Source of the DNA: a virus
IMG/VR virus record: IMGVR_UViG_3300025141_000941
Span: 1 to 21,184 of that record
Length of the DNA stretch: 21,184 nt
Reading direction: 5' to 3' (one strand)
Of the stretch, positions 11,211 through 17,826 are shown in pieces. A program made the position numbers and the translations under genes. Positions within the stretch are counted from its first letter, which is position 1. Every line of letters starts with the position of its first letter. A model generated the notes under the pieces. It ran no database searches. It saw nothing but the letters and a program-made list of their open reading frames with translations, and was not told the origin of the DNA.

Positions 11211-12740
11211 ATGGATCTGGCACATAAGCAGGCTCGGGTAGACGCCAAGGCGCTCGACGATGTTGAAGGCATTGTCGAAGCCGTGGTGTCCGTCACGAAC
11301 ATTGTCGACAACGTCAACGATGTCATCGAGCCGGGCGCGTATGCAAAGACTCTGGAGAAGCGTGTCCCGAAGGGCGTCTGGTCCCATGACACGACCATCC
11401 CCGTCGCGCGCACAATCAAAGCCGTGGAACTCATGCCCGGCGACGAGCGTCTCCCTGCCCACCTCCAAGCGAAGGATGCTGGCGGCGTTCTTGTCAAGAT
11501 GCAGTTCAACCTCAACACCACCCGCGGTCGTGATGCCTACGAGGACATCAAGTTCTTCGGTCACGAGCAGGAGTGGTCGATCGGCTACTCGGTTCCCGAA
11601 GGCGAGTCGAAGACGGCCGAGGACACTGGCACCCGGCACATCAAGTCGCTTGAGTGGTACGAGTATTCACCCGTGCTGTTCGGAGCCGCCCCCGGTACCG
11701 CAACAGTTGGAGTCAAGTCGACCAAGGAGGTCGACTTCGCCGAGGAGGATGGCGAAGAGACCGAAGAGAAAGGTCCGATTACCAGCCACGCAGTCGGGTT
11801 TGCTGATGATCGCCCGTGGAATGCGGCGATGTACAAGAACGTCCGGTCTCCAGCCGACAAGGCTTATTACTCCAAAATCTTTGCGTATTTGGAGGACGGG
11901 GAAGACCCGACCTACAAGACGAATTACACCTTCATCCATCATTACGTTGCCAAGGACGGTTCGCCCGGTGCTGCCTCCCTTGGTGGTATTCGTGAAGGTG
12001 TATCAGTCCTCAACGGCGCCCGCAGGGGCACCAAGTTGACGGGAAGTGCGAGAAAGGGCGTGTACAACCATTTGGCACGCCACTACCGCGAGGGTGGAGA
12101 AACTCCGCCCACATTGAAGTCAGACGAATATTTGGCAGAGATCATGCAGTTGAAAGATGCTCTCTCCGGTATCGCCTGTGATGAAATTGACACCCTTATC
12201 GAAGAGGGTAAGGAAATCCACGAAATCAAGTCCCTACTGGAGGACACCATGGAAGCCCAGATCACCGAAACCACGGAGGCCGAGGTCATCCCCGCCGATG
12301 GCGGTGACCTTCGGAGCCTTCTCAATGAGGCAGTTGTTGCGCTGAACCTTCTCAGCGAACGGCTGGAGTCCCTTGAGGAAAAGGGCGGCGATGCCGCTGG
12401 TTTCTCGAACACGGCTCCCGATTCGCCTGAGCGCGCCGAGGGCGCTGGCGCAGACGCGCCAGAGGTTGTCGAAGACCTCAGCCACGGCGGGACATTGGCC
12501 CCAGACCAGATGGCCGTCGCAGGTTCTCCGGCAGGTGGAGATTCACCCGCTCCGAAGAAGGCCCCGAAGGCCAAGGCCCCAGTCGCAGATGACGCCGAGA
12601 AGGCCGACGACGCTGAGGTCGAGTCCGTCGAGGACGAGGTTGAAGAGGCCAAGGCCACAGAAGAGACTGTGGAGTCGATCTCGGTCATGGAACTGCGTGA
12701 GTTCCAGAACCTCATTACTTTCTCGGAGTTCGGCGAGTAA
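11211..12740 (+). CDS. HK97-type prohead protease with an internal extra domain and a scaffold-like tail
   Basis: ATG 11211 is chosen because AGGAG lies five bases upstream; ATG 11193 would add six residues. The product is about 509 residues. Residues 1-165 are an HK97-family (U35) prohead protease: DVIEPGAYAKTL, catalytic H59 in VWSHDTTIP, catalytic S123 in EWSIGY, and EYSPVLFGAAPGT. Residues about 200-305 (RPWNAAMYKNVRSPADK, HHYVAKDGSPGAA, GVSVLNGARRG, YNHLARHYRE) form a separate domain seen in some actinophage proteases. The rest is acidic with coiled-coil potential (LLNEAVVALNLLSERLESLE) and low complexity, as in a scaffolding protein. The protease cleaves scaffold and capsid delta domains during prohead maturation. 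Confidence 0.85.
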   Translation: MDLAHKQARVDAKALDDVEGIVEAVVSVTNIVDNVNDVIEPGAYAKTLEKRVPKGVWSHDTTIPVARTIKAVELMPGDERLPAHLQAKDAGGVLVKMQFNLNTTRGRDAYEDIKFFGHEQEWSIGYSVPEGESKTAEDTGTRHIKSLEWYEYSPVLFGAAPGTATVGVKSTKEVDFAEEDGEETEEKGPITSHAVGFADDRPWNAAMYKNVRSPADKAYYSKIFAYLEDGEDPTYKTNYTFIHHYVAKDGSPGAASLGGIREGVSVLNGARRGTKLTGSARKGVYNHLARHYREGGETPPTLKSDEYLAEIMQLKDALSGIACDEIDTLIEEGKEIHEIKSLLEDTMEAQITETTEAEVIPADGGDLRSLLNEAVVALNLLSERLESLEEKGGDAAGFSNTAPDSPERAEGAGADAPEVVEDLSHGGTLAPDQMAVAGSPAGGDSPAPKKAPKAKAPVADDAEKADDAEVESVEDEVEEAKATEETVESISVMELREFQNLITFSEFGE

Positions 12741-12747
12741 CACCGCG

Positions 12748-12767
12748 ACCTCCGCGAAAGCGGAGGT
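12748..12767 (+). terminator. Hairpin with GAAA tetraloop after the protease gene
   Basis: ACCTCCGC and GCGGAGGT form a perfect 8-bp stem closed by GAAA, eight bases after the protease stop. No T-run follows. It separates the protease from an inserted pair of non-structural genes. Confidence 0.6.
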
Positions 12768-12776
12768 AACACATGG

Positions 12777-12782
12777 GATAAT
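12777..12782 (+). promoter_or_regulatory. -10 box GATAAT
   Basis: GATAAT immediately follows the hairpin and would start transcription near 12789, leaving a leader of about 20 bases with GAGAGG (12795-12800) before ATG 12810. No clear -35 box. Confidence 0.45.
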
Positions 12783-12809
12783 GGTGTGGACGGCGAGAGG
12801 CGTGTCCAC

Positions 12810-13031
12810 ATGGTCGATCTCTACAGCGAAATGCGGCTCCAGAAGAGCCACGCAGGGAAACTCAAGATTGATGAGATTCTCGACGCGATGGATGAGGAGG
12901 ATCGAGCCTCCCTCCGGGCAGCGCTATGCGACCCCGGGGTTCAAACGCAACGGGTAGCGCATGTTCTCACTGAGCGTGGATGGCCCGTGTCATGGAGTGC
13001 CGTCAACAACTGGCGACGGGCGAACGCGTGA
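12810..13031 (+). CDS. Small helix-turn-helix-like protein, 73 aa
   Basis: ATG 12810 has GAGAGG nine bases upstream; GTG 12786 is an alternative start eight codons longer. The product has a helical N-terminus (KIDEILDAMDEEDRASLRAA) and a C-terminal segment, PGVQTQRVAHVLTERGWPVS then WSAVNNWRR, with helix-turn-helix spacing (helix, short turn, recognition helix starting near SAVNNW). From memory, proteins of this form (LxxLxxxDxxxLxxAL.D..V....IA..L...G..V....V..HR) sit beside calcineurin-like phosphoesterases in actinophages. It may be a DNA-binding partner. Its stop overlaps the next start (GTGA). Confidence 0.65.
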   Translation: MVDLYSEMRLQKSHAGKLKIDEILDAMDEEDRASLRAALCDPGVQTQRVAHVLTERGWPVSWSAVNNWRRANA

Positions 13032-14203
13032 GCAACTCGAATGGGCAAAAAGCGAGTATTGATCTTCAAAAGGAATTAGCCAAGTCACGCTTGGGCAAGA
13101 TCGCCGATCTGTTGGACAGGTCGGGCATATCAGCAGAAGAGATTGGGTCTGTTGAGAAGGTCCGTATTTCCGAGTGGCAGGGCCTCACCAAGAACGAAGA
13201 AGGCGTAGCCGAAGTCCACGACCTCGGCGGCATTTCAGTTGTTCTCAACCCGGCGTGGATCGACGGCCCAGAATGGCCCACTGTTCAGCAGGCTGCCCCA
13301 GTCACCATTAAGCACGCTCCCAAGTCAGCGAAAACGAAGTCCCGATACAAGACGGCAGTGATCCTCCCCGATCCCCAGATCGGGTTCCGCATGTACGAGG
13401 ACGGCGAACTCGACCCCTTCCATGATGAAGAGGCGATGGCGGTCGCCATCAAAATCACCCGCGACCTGAACCCCGATCTCATCGTTAACCTCGGGGACTT
13501 TCTTGATTTCGCAGAGTTCGGCAAGTTTGAGCAGGAACCAGCGTTTGCGAAGACCACTCAGGCGTCCATCGATCGCGGCCACCAGTTCCTGTGTGAACAG
13601 AGAGCGAATGCACCCGACGCCCACATGGTTCTCTTGGAAGGCAACCATGATCGCCGCCTCCAGAAGGCGGTCACGAACAACACGGCGGCGGCTCTCCACA
13701 TCAAGCGGGCGGAGGCTCCTGAGGATTGGCCGGTCATGTCAGTCCCTTTCCTGTTGCGGTTGAACGAGCCTCATCTAAACATCGAATACGTTGGCGGGTA
13801 CCCGGCGGGGATCTTCTGGATCAACCAGAACCTCGCCTGCATCCATGGTCACATCACCAGAAGCCGGGGTTCCACTGTCGCTGCTGTTGTCGATGACGAA
13901 CGTACATCGGTGATTCACGGGCATATCCACCGCATCGAGTTGCAACATAAGACGCGGCGCACATTCGATGGGGCGAAACGCAGCCTTGCAGCATCTCCGG
14001 GGTGCTTGTGTCGGATCGATGGAGCGGTACCCTCGACGAAGGGGTCAACGGACCCTCATGGTCGGCCCGTCAACGCAGTGGAAGACTGGCAGCAGGGCCT
14101 TGCTGTGATCTCTTATGAGGAAGGTGATAATAATTTCGATGTCGAACTCGTCCCCATCTCCCGAGGCGAAGCAATCTTCCGCGGCACTTACTACGCCGCC
14201 TGA
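13028..14203 (+). CDS. Calcineurin-like metallophosphoesterase
   Basis: GTG 13028 overlaps the upstream stop; codons further upstream lie inside the preceding gene. The product is 391 residues. The metallophosphoesterase motifs are in order: VILPDPQIG (D115, with Q117 where the family usually has His), NLGDFLDF (D157 and D160), LEGNHDRR (N206, H207, D208), CIHGH (H273) and VIHGHIHRIE (H298-H301 region). These residues bind two metal ions and catalyse phosphoester hydrolysis. The first 100 residues are a separate helical region (LQKELAKSRLGKIADLLDRS) that may bind DNA or a partner. The substrate cannot be told from sequence; nucleic acid is likely in a phage. Its place between protease and capsid is unusual for a virion gene. 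Confidence 0.85.
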   Translation: MSNSNGQKASIDLQKELAKSRLGKIADLLDRSGISAEEIGSVEKVRISEWQGLTKNEEGVAEVHDLGGISVVLNPAWIDGPEWPTVQQAAPVTIKHAPKSAKTKSRYKTAVILPDPQIGFRMYEDGELDPFHDEEAMAVAIKITRDLNPDLIVNLGDFLDFAEFGKFEQEPAFAKTTQASIDRGHQFLCEQRANAPDAHMVLLEGNHDRRLQKAVTNNTAAALHIKRAEAPEDWPVMSVPFLLRLNEPHLNIEYVGGYPAGIFWINQNLACIHGHITRSRGSTVAAVVDDERTSVIHGHIHRIELQHKTRRTFDGAKRSLAASPGCLCRIDGAVPSTKGSTDPHGRPVNAVEDWQQGLAVISYEEGDNNFDVELVPISRGEAIFRGTYYAA

Positions 14204-14480
14204 GGAGGAGTGCGGGTTCGATTACGACATCCCGCAGTCCAAGGCGTTCCCGGTAATCACGATTGTGCTTTCGTTCGACGATCCGTCTGAACCGAACCAT
14301 GTGGATCTTGGGTCCGTTCCTCCACAGATTGCCGCCGCGGCACTCGCCCGAATCAGCCAAGAACTCGGACGTTTGTCTTGGCCTTCCCGAGTCACCTACG
14401 CGGGCCAGACGGTCTTTGACCCGACTATGACTTACTCGAACGAAGAAGAAGACGGGATCGAGTTCGACGAGCGGGTATAA
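14139..14480 (+). CDS. Acidic hypothetical protein, 113 aa
   Basis: The frame overlaps the end of the phosphoesterase by 65 bases. ATG 14139 (MSNSSPSPEAK) is preferred; ATG 14115 would add eight residues. AGGAAGGTG at 14117-14125 could serve as a distant ribosome-binding site. The body begins EEECGFDYDIPQSKAFPVIT and includes ITIVLSFDDPSEPNHVDLGS, AAAALARISQELGRLSWPS and an acidic end (SNEEEDGIEFDERV). It looks like a genuine soluble alpha/beta protein. No family recognised. It is the last gene before the capsid leader. Confidence 0.6.
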   Translation: MSNSSPSPEAKQSSAALTTPPEEECGFDYDIPQSKAFPVITIVLSFDDPSEPNHVDLGSVPPQIAAAALARISQELGRLSWPSRVTYAGQTVFDPTMTYSNEEEDGIEFDERV

Positions 14481-14485
14481 AAAAT

Positions 14486-14505
14486 AGTGTGACCCTCGTC
14501 ACACT
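14486..14505. terminator. Hairpin with an A-run on its left
   Basis: AGTGTGA and TCACACT form a 7-bp stem with loop CCCTCG. The A-rich TAAAAAAT precedes it, so a canonical hairpin-plus-U-tract terminator reads on the minus strand, not toward the capsid gene. It may act in both directions. The remaining 88 bases to the capsid start form a leader with no clear promoter. Confidence 0.5.
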
Positions 14506-14593
14506 CTCCCGCGTACATGTGTCACTATGGTCGAGCAGGGTGCTTACCTTGTTAGTACATCCGTATCCATCCATCACATTGGAGTAACCTGAC

Positions 14594-15859
14594 ATGGCAT
14601 TAGATTCCCGTATTCGGGATCTCAAGGCCTCCCTCCGTGACGCCCTCGCCGAGAACGACTCAATTGTCGATCACGCCGAGGCTGGCCGCGAAGAGGGCGG
14701 ACCTGACATTCAGGTCGAGGCGAAGCACCTGACTTCTTTCCGCGAGAACCTCAACAAGGCCCGTGGCCTTCGCGAGGAGATCGAGGTTCTGGAGGGTCAG
14801 AAGGAAATGGCTGATTGGGCTCACGAAGCCCCGGCCGCTCCCGAGACCGCCCACGAAGCCAAGAGCATCATCCCGACCAGTGTTGGTCAGTCGTTCATCG
14901 ACAGCGACGAATACAAGTCGCTTGACGGTGGCCGCAATGGTTACACGATGCACGTCCCATACAACGTCAAGGGCGACCTTGGCGGCATGTGGCAGCGCAA
15001 GGACGTTTACACGACTCTCCCCTCGGGAACACCGGCTCAGTTCGGTACCCCGCAGCGGGATGCGATCGTGGAGCGTGCCCACCGCGCCATGCGTGTTCGG
15101 GACCTGTTCAACGTGCAACAGACCAACACCAACCTTGTTGAGTACTTCCGGGTGACCGGTTTCACGAACAACGCAGCCACTGTGTCGGAGCGTTCTGGTT
15201 CGCCAGAAGCGTTCACGGCAATGGCCCAGTCCACACTCACTGTGGCGGGCGCTCAGGCTCCTGTTCGGACCATCGGCCACTACGAAGTTGCTCACCGCAA
15301 TGTCCTCGACGACGAGCCCGCGCTTCGCGGGATCATCGACAACGAGTTGCTGTACGGCCTGCGTCTCACCGAGGATGATCAAATCCTCAACGGGAACGGC
15401 ACCGGCACCAACCTCACGGGTATCACCAACGCTGGCGTCAACGTACAGGCGCTGGGTTCTGATACACGGGTCGACGCGATCCGTAAGGGCATTACCAAGA
15501 TTGCTCTCGCTTATTACGAGGCAACAGGCATCGTCGTTCACCCGAACGACATGGAGCAGATCGAACTTGAGAAGGATGGCGACGAACGTCACATGCTTGT
15601 CGCCTCGATCGCTCTTGGTGCTGAAGCCCGCATCTGGCGCCTGCCGGTTGTGGAGACCGCTGCGATGACTGAGGGGACCGGCCTTGTCGGCTCCTTTGGT
15701 ATCGGTGCGACGCTCTATGACCGCATGGAAGGCAGCGTGCGGATTTCCGAGAACCACTCGGACTTCTTCGTGAGGAACGCTGTTGCGATCCTCGCCGAAG
15801 AGCGGATTGCTCTTGCCGTGAAGCGGCCTGAGTCGTTCACCATCGTTACCGGCATCTAG
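14594..15859 (+). CDS. HK97-fold major capsid protein
   Basis: The 421-residue product starts at ATG 14594 with GGAG at 14581-14584. Residues 1-85 are charged, helical and coiled-coil-like (LTSFRENLNKARGLREEIEV), as in the HK97 delta scaffolding domain removed by the prohead protease. From about residue 105 the HK97 core is visible: RDAIVERAHRAMRVRDLFNV, PVRTIGHYEVAHRNVLDDEP, LYGLRLTEDDQILNGNGTGT, IAL.YYEATGIVVHPNDMEQ, RIWRLPVVETAAMTEGT and VRNAVAILAEERIALAVKRP. Hundreds of copies form the icosahedral shell. It has its own leader and a strong hairpin downstream, consistent with a separately expressed abundant transcript. Confidence 0.93.
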   Translation: MALDSRIRDLKASLRDALAENDSIVDHAEAGREEGGPDIQVEAKHLTSFRENLNKARGLREEIEVLEGQKEMADWAHEAPAAPETAHEAKSIIPTSVGQSFIDSDEYKSLDGGRNGYTMHVPYNVKGDLGGMWQRKDVYTTLPSGTPAQFGTPQRDAIVERAHRAMRVRDLFNVQQTNTNLVEYFRVTGFTNNAATVSERSGSPEAFTAMAQSTLTVAGAQAPVRTIGHYEVAHRNVLDDEPALRGIIDNELLYGLRLTEDDQILNGNGTGTNLTGITNAGVNVQALGSDTRVDAIRKGITKIALAYYEATGIVVHPNDMEQIELEKDGDERHMLVASIALGAEARIWRLPVVETAAMTEGTGLVGSFGIGATLYDRMEGSVRISENHSDFFVRNAVAILAEERIALAVKRPESFTIVTGI

Positions 15860-15907
15860 TCGGTAGCCACATAGTCCTCCTCTCCCCTCTGGGGGACTGA
15901 CATAACA

Positions 15908-15939
15908 GGGGTCGGGTTGCGATCGAGCAGCCCGGCCCC
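15908..15939 (+). terminator. Strong terminator hairpin after the capsid gene
   Basis: A 13-bp GC-rich stem (15908-15920 with 15927-15939, three G-T wobbles) has the loop GATCGA, and GTTGTGGTTTTC follows, giving a modest T-rich tail. A smaller hairpin TCCCC-TCT-GGGGA lies near 15884-15896. It separates the capsid transcript from the inserted genes. Confidence 0.75.
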
Positions 15940-15983
15940 CGTTGTGGTTTTCGGGACCTCTCGCTTCTATACGTTCGAGCCGC

Positions 15984-15989
15984 TATACT
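15984..15989 (+). promoter_or_regulatory. Leaderless-type -10 box
   Basis: TATACT is followed after six bases by ATG 15996, with no ribosome-binding site. It is the closest to the consensus TATAAT among the leaderless sites. Confidence 0.6.
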
Positions 15990-15995
15990 GTGTCT

Positions 15996-16226
15996 ATGGC
16001 AGTTGACACTATGAGGACCGTTGTTCTCGACCGTGACCTCTTTGAGGACAAGGGCGGGGTCAGAACGCTCGTCGCTCGCAAGGGCGAAAGGGTGACCCCT
16101 GACTTCGCGATCAAGCACGGGGTCCTTCCCATCGAATCTGCTGGGTTGCCTGCCATGGAAGCCAAGGTCACTGAGGTGACCAACCGTCAGGACTATCAAG
16201 TTTCGGCGAATAAGCGGCTCCGTTAG
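15996..16226 (+). CDS. Hypothetical protein, 76 aa
   Basis: ATG 15996 (MAVDTMRTVVLDRDLFEDKG) is set by the leaderless promoter; the frame is open upstream to 15942 but that part is promoter. The protein is mixed charge with VRTLVARKGERVTPDFAIKH, resembling small phage proteins found directly after the capsid gene that carry a beta-hairpin and the phrase RKGE.VTP. A head-decoration or connector-accessory role is possible but cannot be shown. ATG 16011 is an alternative start. Confidence 0.7.
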   Translation: MAVDTMRTVVLDRDLFEDKGGVRTLVARKGERVTPDFAIKHGVLPIESAGLPAMEAKVTEVTNRQDYQVSANKRLR

Positions 16227-16247
16227 CCGCTCAAACCACTCCACTAG

Positions 16248-16583
16248 TTGAAGCGCTCTGGCCCCCCGCGTCGTCGCACGCCCCTACGCTCCCGCAAACG
16301 GATTAGTCCGATGAGCAGGAAGCGCAGAGAGGAATTGGAACAACGCGCTCAGGTTCGGGAAGAAGTGTTGGCCCGAGATGATCACACCTGCCAAGCCAAA
16401 TACCTGTTGGTTCACATCCCTTGCTGGGGTCCACTCGACGTGGACGAGATTATCGGCAGGGGCAGGGGCGGCGATTGGCTCGATCCAGAGAACTGCCAAG
16501 TTCTGTGCAGAGTCCACCACATGTGGAAGCATGAGAATCCGCTTGAGGCGCTGGCGCTAGGCCTATCAGGGAAGGCCCAATGA
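16248..16583 (+). CDS. HNH-endonuclease-like protein, first catalytic His apparently absent
   Basis: The TTG start at 16248 gives MKRSGPPRRRTPLRSRKR, the basic N-terminus usual in actinophage HNH proteins, so it is preferred over ATG 16311. The product is 111 residues. The HNH fold is seen in TCQAKYLLVHIPC (C48, C59), DVDEIIGRGRGGDWLDPENC, then VLCRVHHMWKHENP, with N82 and H90/H91. In relatives the first motif is usually V-H-E or V-D-H; here it is V-D-E, so the general-base histidine is not where expected. Phage HNH proteins often lie beside terminase and assist DNA packaging; this one is next to capsid and no terminase is seen. Confidence 0.75.
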   Translation: MKRSGPPRRRTPLRSRKRISPMSRKRREELEQRAQVREEVLARDDHTCQAKYLLVHIPCWGPLDVDEIIGRGRGGDWLDPENCQVLCRVHHMWKHENPLEALALGLSGKAQ

Positions 16584-17212
16584 GATATTTAGCAGCGATT
16601 ATCTTGACTGTGGCGGCTTGTTCAAACCAGTCGTTTCCACTCGGGATGAGTGGACAGTCTGTGGTGGACCCACCCGAGCCTGTGTCTACGGCAGTCATGC
16701 CAGCAGAGAGCATCGAATTCCATTACGAGATTCCCACGCCCGTCATCGACTACGACGCTGAGTGGAAGGCCTTCGTGCATGAGAGCGTGCTTGTCCACGC
16801 ACAGAAACCAGAACATGCGTTTTGGAGTGCTGCCACGACGACCACCACGACGCAACCGATCCCGTTGGCTCCGCAAACTTTCCAGAAACCGACGATTCCG
16901 CAGTTCACTCTCGGTCAACTCGTTGACTACTTCTTCGAACCCCAAGACCGGGCATGGGCGATGCGGGTGGCGTTCTGCGAGTCCAGCGGCCAACCCGATG
17001 ACGTAACCTCCGACGCCCGCCACCACCGCTCTGGCGCATCCGGCTGGTTCCAACACTTGCCCAAGTTCTGGGACGAACGGTCGGAAGCGGCGGGCATTCC
17101 TGACACAGACATCATGGACCCGATTGCCAACGTCCTAGTCGCTTCATGGTTGCTGTACGAAACCCCACAGGGCACCGGTCATTGGTATCCGAGCCAGTCT
17201 TGCTGGGGGTAG
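16580..17212 (+). CDS. Lipoprotein with a transglycosylase/lysozyme-like domain
   Basis: The ATG overlaps the HNH stop (ATGA). The product is 210 residues. MRYLAAIILTVAACSNQ is a lipoprotein signal peptide with lipobox VAAC and C14 as the lipidation site. Residues 20-110 are a Pro/Thr-rich spacer, including a run of six threonines (86-91). Residues 112-209 look like a lytic-transglycosylase fold: AWAMRVAFCESSGQP with E134 as the likely catalytic acid, then SGASGWFQHLPKFWDERSEA, DPIANVLVASWLLY and GTGHWYPSQSCW. It would be anchored on the outer face of the membrane and act on, or bind, peptidoglycan. A lysis aid, a superinfection-exclusion factor or host-cell-wall remodelling are all possible. 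Confidence 0.75.
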   Translation: MRYLAAIILTVAACSNQSFPLGMSGQSVVDPPEPVSTAVMPAESIEFHYEIPTPVIDYDAEWKAFVHESVLVHAQKPEHAFWSAATTTTTTQPIPLAPQTFQKPTIPQFTLGQLVDYFFEPQDRAWAMRVAFCESSGQPDDVTSDARHHRSGASGWFQHLPKFWDERSEAAGIPDTDIMDPIANVLVASWLLYETPQGTGHWYPSQSCWG

Positions 17213-17215
17213 GGT
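17210..17215 (+). promoter_or_regulatory. Leaderless-type -10 box
   Basis: TAGGGT overlaps the stop of the lipoprotein gene and lies exactly six bases before ATG 17222. The G-rich sequence here could alternatively act as a weak ribosome-binding site. Confidence 0.4.
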
Positions 17216-17221
17216 GACGCC

Positions 17222-17425
17222 ATGCCAGAAACCTCAACCCACTTCCATCAGCGGCAGCATCACATCAAGTTCACCCTTGCAGAATTGGCTGAAATAGTGG
17301 GGGTTCCAGCGGAGGCGTTAGGCGTGACACACGTCGATACTGCTCCGGGGGATTCCGATGCGGTGGTGCGTATCTGTTTGAATGAAAATTGCGACACCAG
17401 CCAAGGCAATTTGTTCCAGACATAA
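17222..17425 (+). CDS. Hypothetical protein, 67 aa
   Basis: The product starts MPETSTHFHQRQHHIKFTLA. Six of the first 20 residues are His or Gln. It continues with a short helix-turn pattern (LAELAEIVGVPAEALGV) and ends ICLNENCDTSQGNLFQT. LAEIVGVPAEALG resembles the helix-turn of small DNA-binding proteins but is too short to be sure. It lies between the lipoprotein gene and whiB. No family recognised. Confidence 0.6.
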   Translation: MPETSTHFHQRQHHIKFTLAELAEIVGVPAEALGVTHVDTAPGDSDAVVRICLNENCDTSQGNLFQT

Positions 17426-17428
17426 CGC

Positions 17429-17455
17429 TGTAACCCCAGTGTTACATGCGACAAT
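17429..17455 (+). promoter_or_regulatory. whiB promoter region with a dyad
   Basis: GACAAT (17450-17455) lies six bases before GTG 17462, the leaderless spacing. Just upstream, TGTAAC (17429-17434) and GTTACA (17441-17446) form a perfect inverted repeat around CCCAGT, placed where a regulator would sit between the -35 and -10 positions. Confidence 0.5.
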
Positions 17456-17461
17456 GGGCGT

Positions 17462-17791
17462 GTGCATCGGGACGAATCTGGATTATTTCAGCAGGCTGTA
17501 TCGAGTGGGTGGGATAACGACGACCACGTTATTGCCATTGAGCGTCCTGAATGGCAGGAGGGTTCCGCTTGCAAGGGCGTCGAAGATCCTGCCATCTTCT
17601 TCCCGTCGCCCGGTGACACGGAGGCGCTTCGTGCAGCGAAGGGCATCTGCGCTGGCTGCCCCGTGCTTCTCCCGTGTCTCGAATACGCCCTTGCCAATAA
17701 TGAGCGGTACGGAATCTGGGGTGGGAAAAGCACCCGCGAGCGTTTGCTTATTCTCCGAGCAAAGAGGATGATTGAGAAGGGCGAAGCCTAA
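17462..17791 (+). CDS. WhiB-family iron-sulphur transcription regulator
   Basis: GTG 17462 is the start, set by the leaderless -10 box. The product is 109 residues. The four cluster-binding cysteines of the WhiB family are C37 (SACKG), C63 and C66 (GICAGCPV) and C72 (PCLEYAL). The conserved turn YGIWGGKSTRERL follows, and the C-terminus is basic (LRAKRMIEKGEA) for DNA contact. WhiB proteins are found in actinobacteria and their phages. They carry a 4Fe-4S cluster and usually act with the principal sigma factor; phage WhiB can alter host septation or regulate promoters. This is the best host marker in the window. It lies inside the virion module rather than in an early region. Confidence 0.93.
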   Translation: MHRDESGLFQQAVSSGWDNDDHVIAIERPEWQEGSACKGVEDPAIFFPSPGDTEALRAAKGICAGCPVLLPCLEYALANNERYGIWGGKSTRERLLILRAKRMIEKGEA

Positions 17792-17814
17792 TGGCCCCGG
17801 CCCCCTAGAAAGCG

Positions 17815-17820
17815 TAGGCT
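17815..17820 (+). promoter_or_regulatory. Leaderless-type -10 box for the connector operon
   Basis: TAGGCT is followed after six bases by ATG 17827. It starts the tightly coupled run 17827-20414. The same CGTAGGCTA context occurs before 8512. Confidence 0.5.
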
Positions 17821-17826
17821 AGACGC

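Noticed and set aside
15418-15424. GGGTATC (reverse complement of GATACCC) in the capsid gene
   Set aside because: A single 7-mer in the opposite orientation, inside coding sequence, is expected by chance in 21 kb.
14660-15757. Leftward 365-codon open frame opposite the capsid gene
   Set aside because: It is an antisense shadow of a clear HK97 capsid protein in a GC-rich gene, with no start signal.
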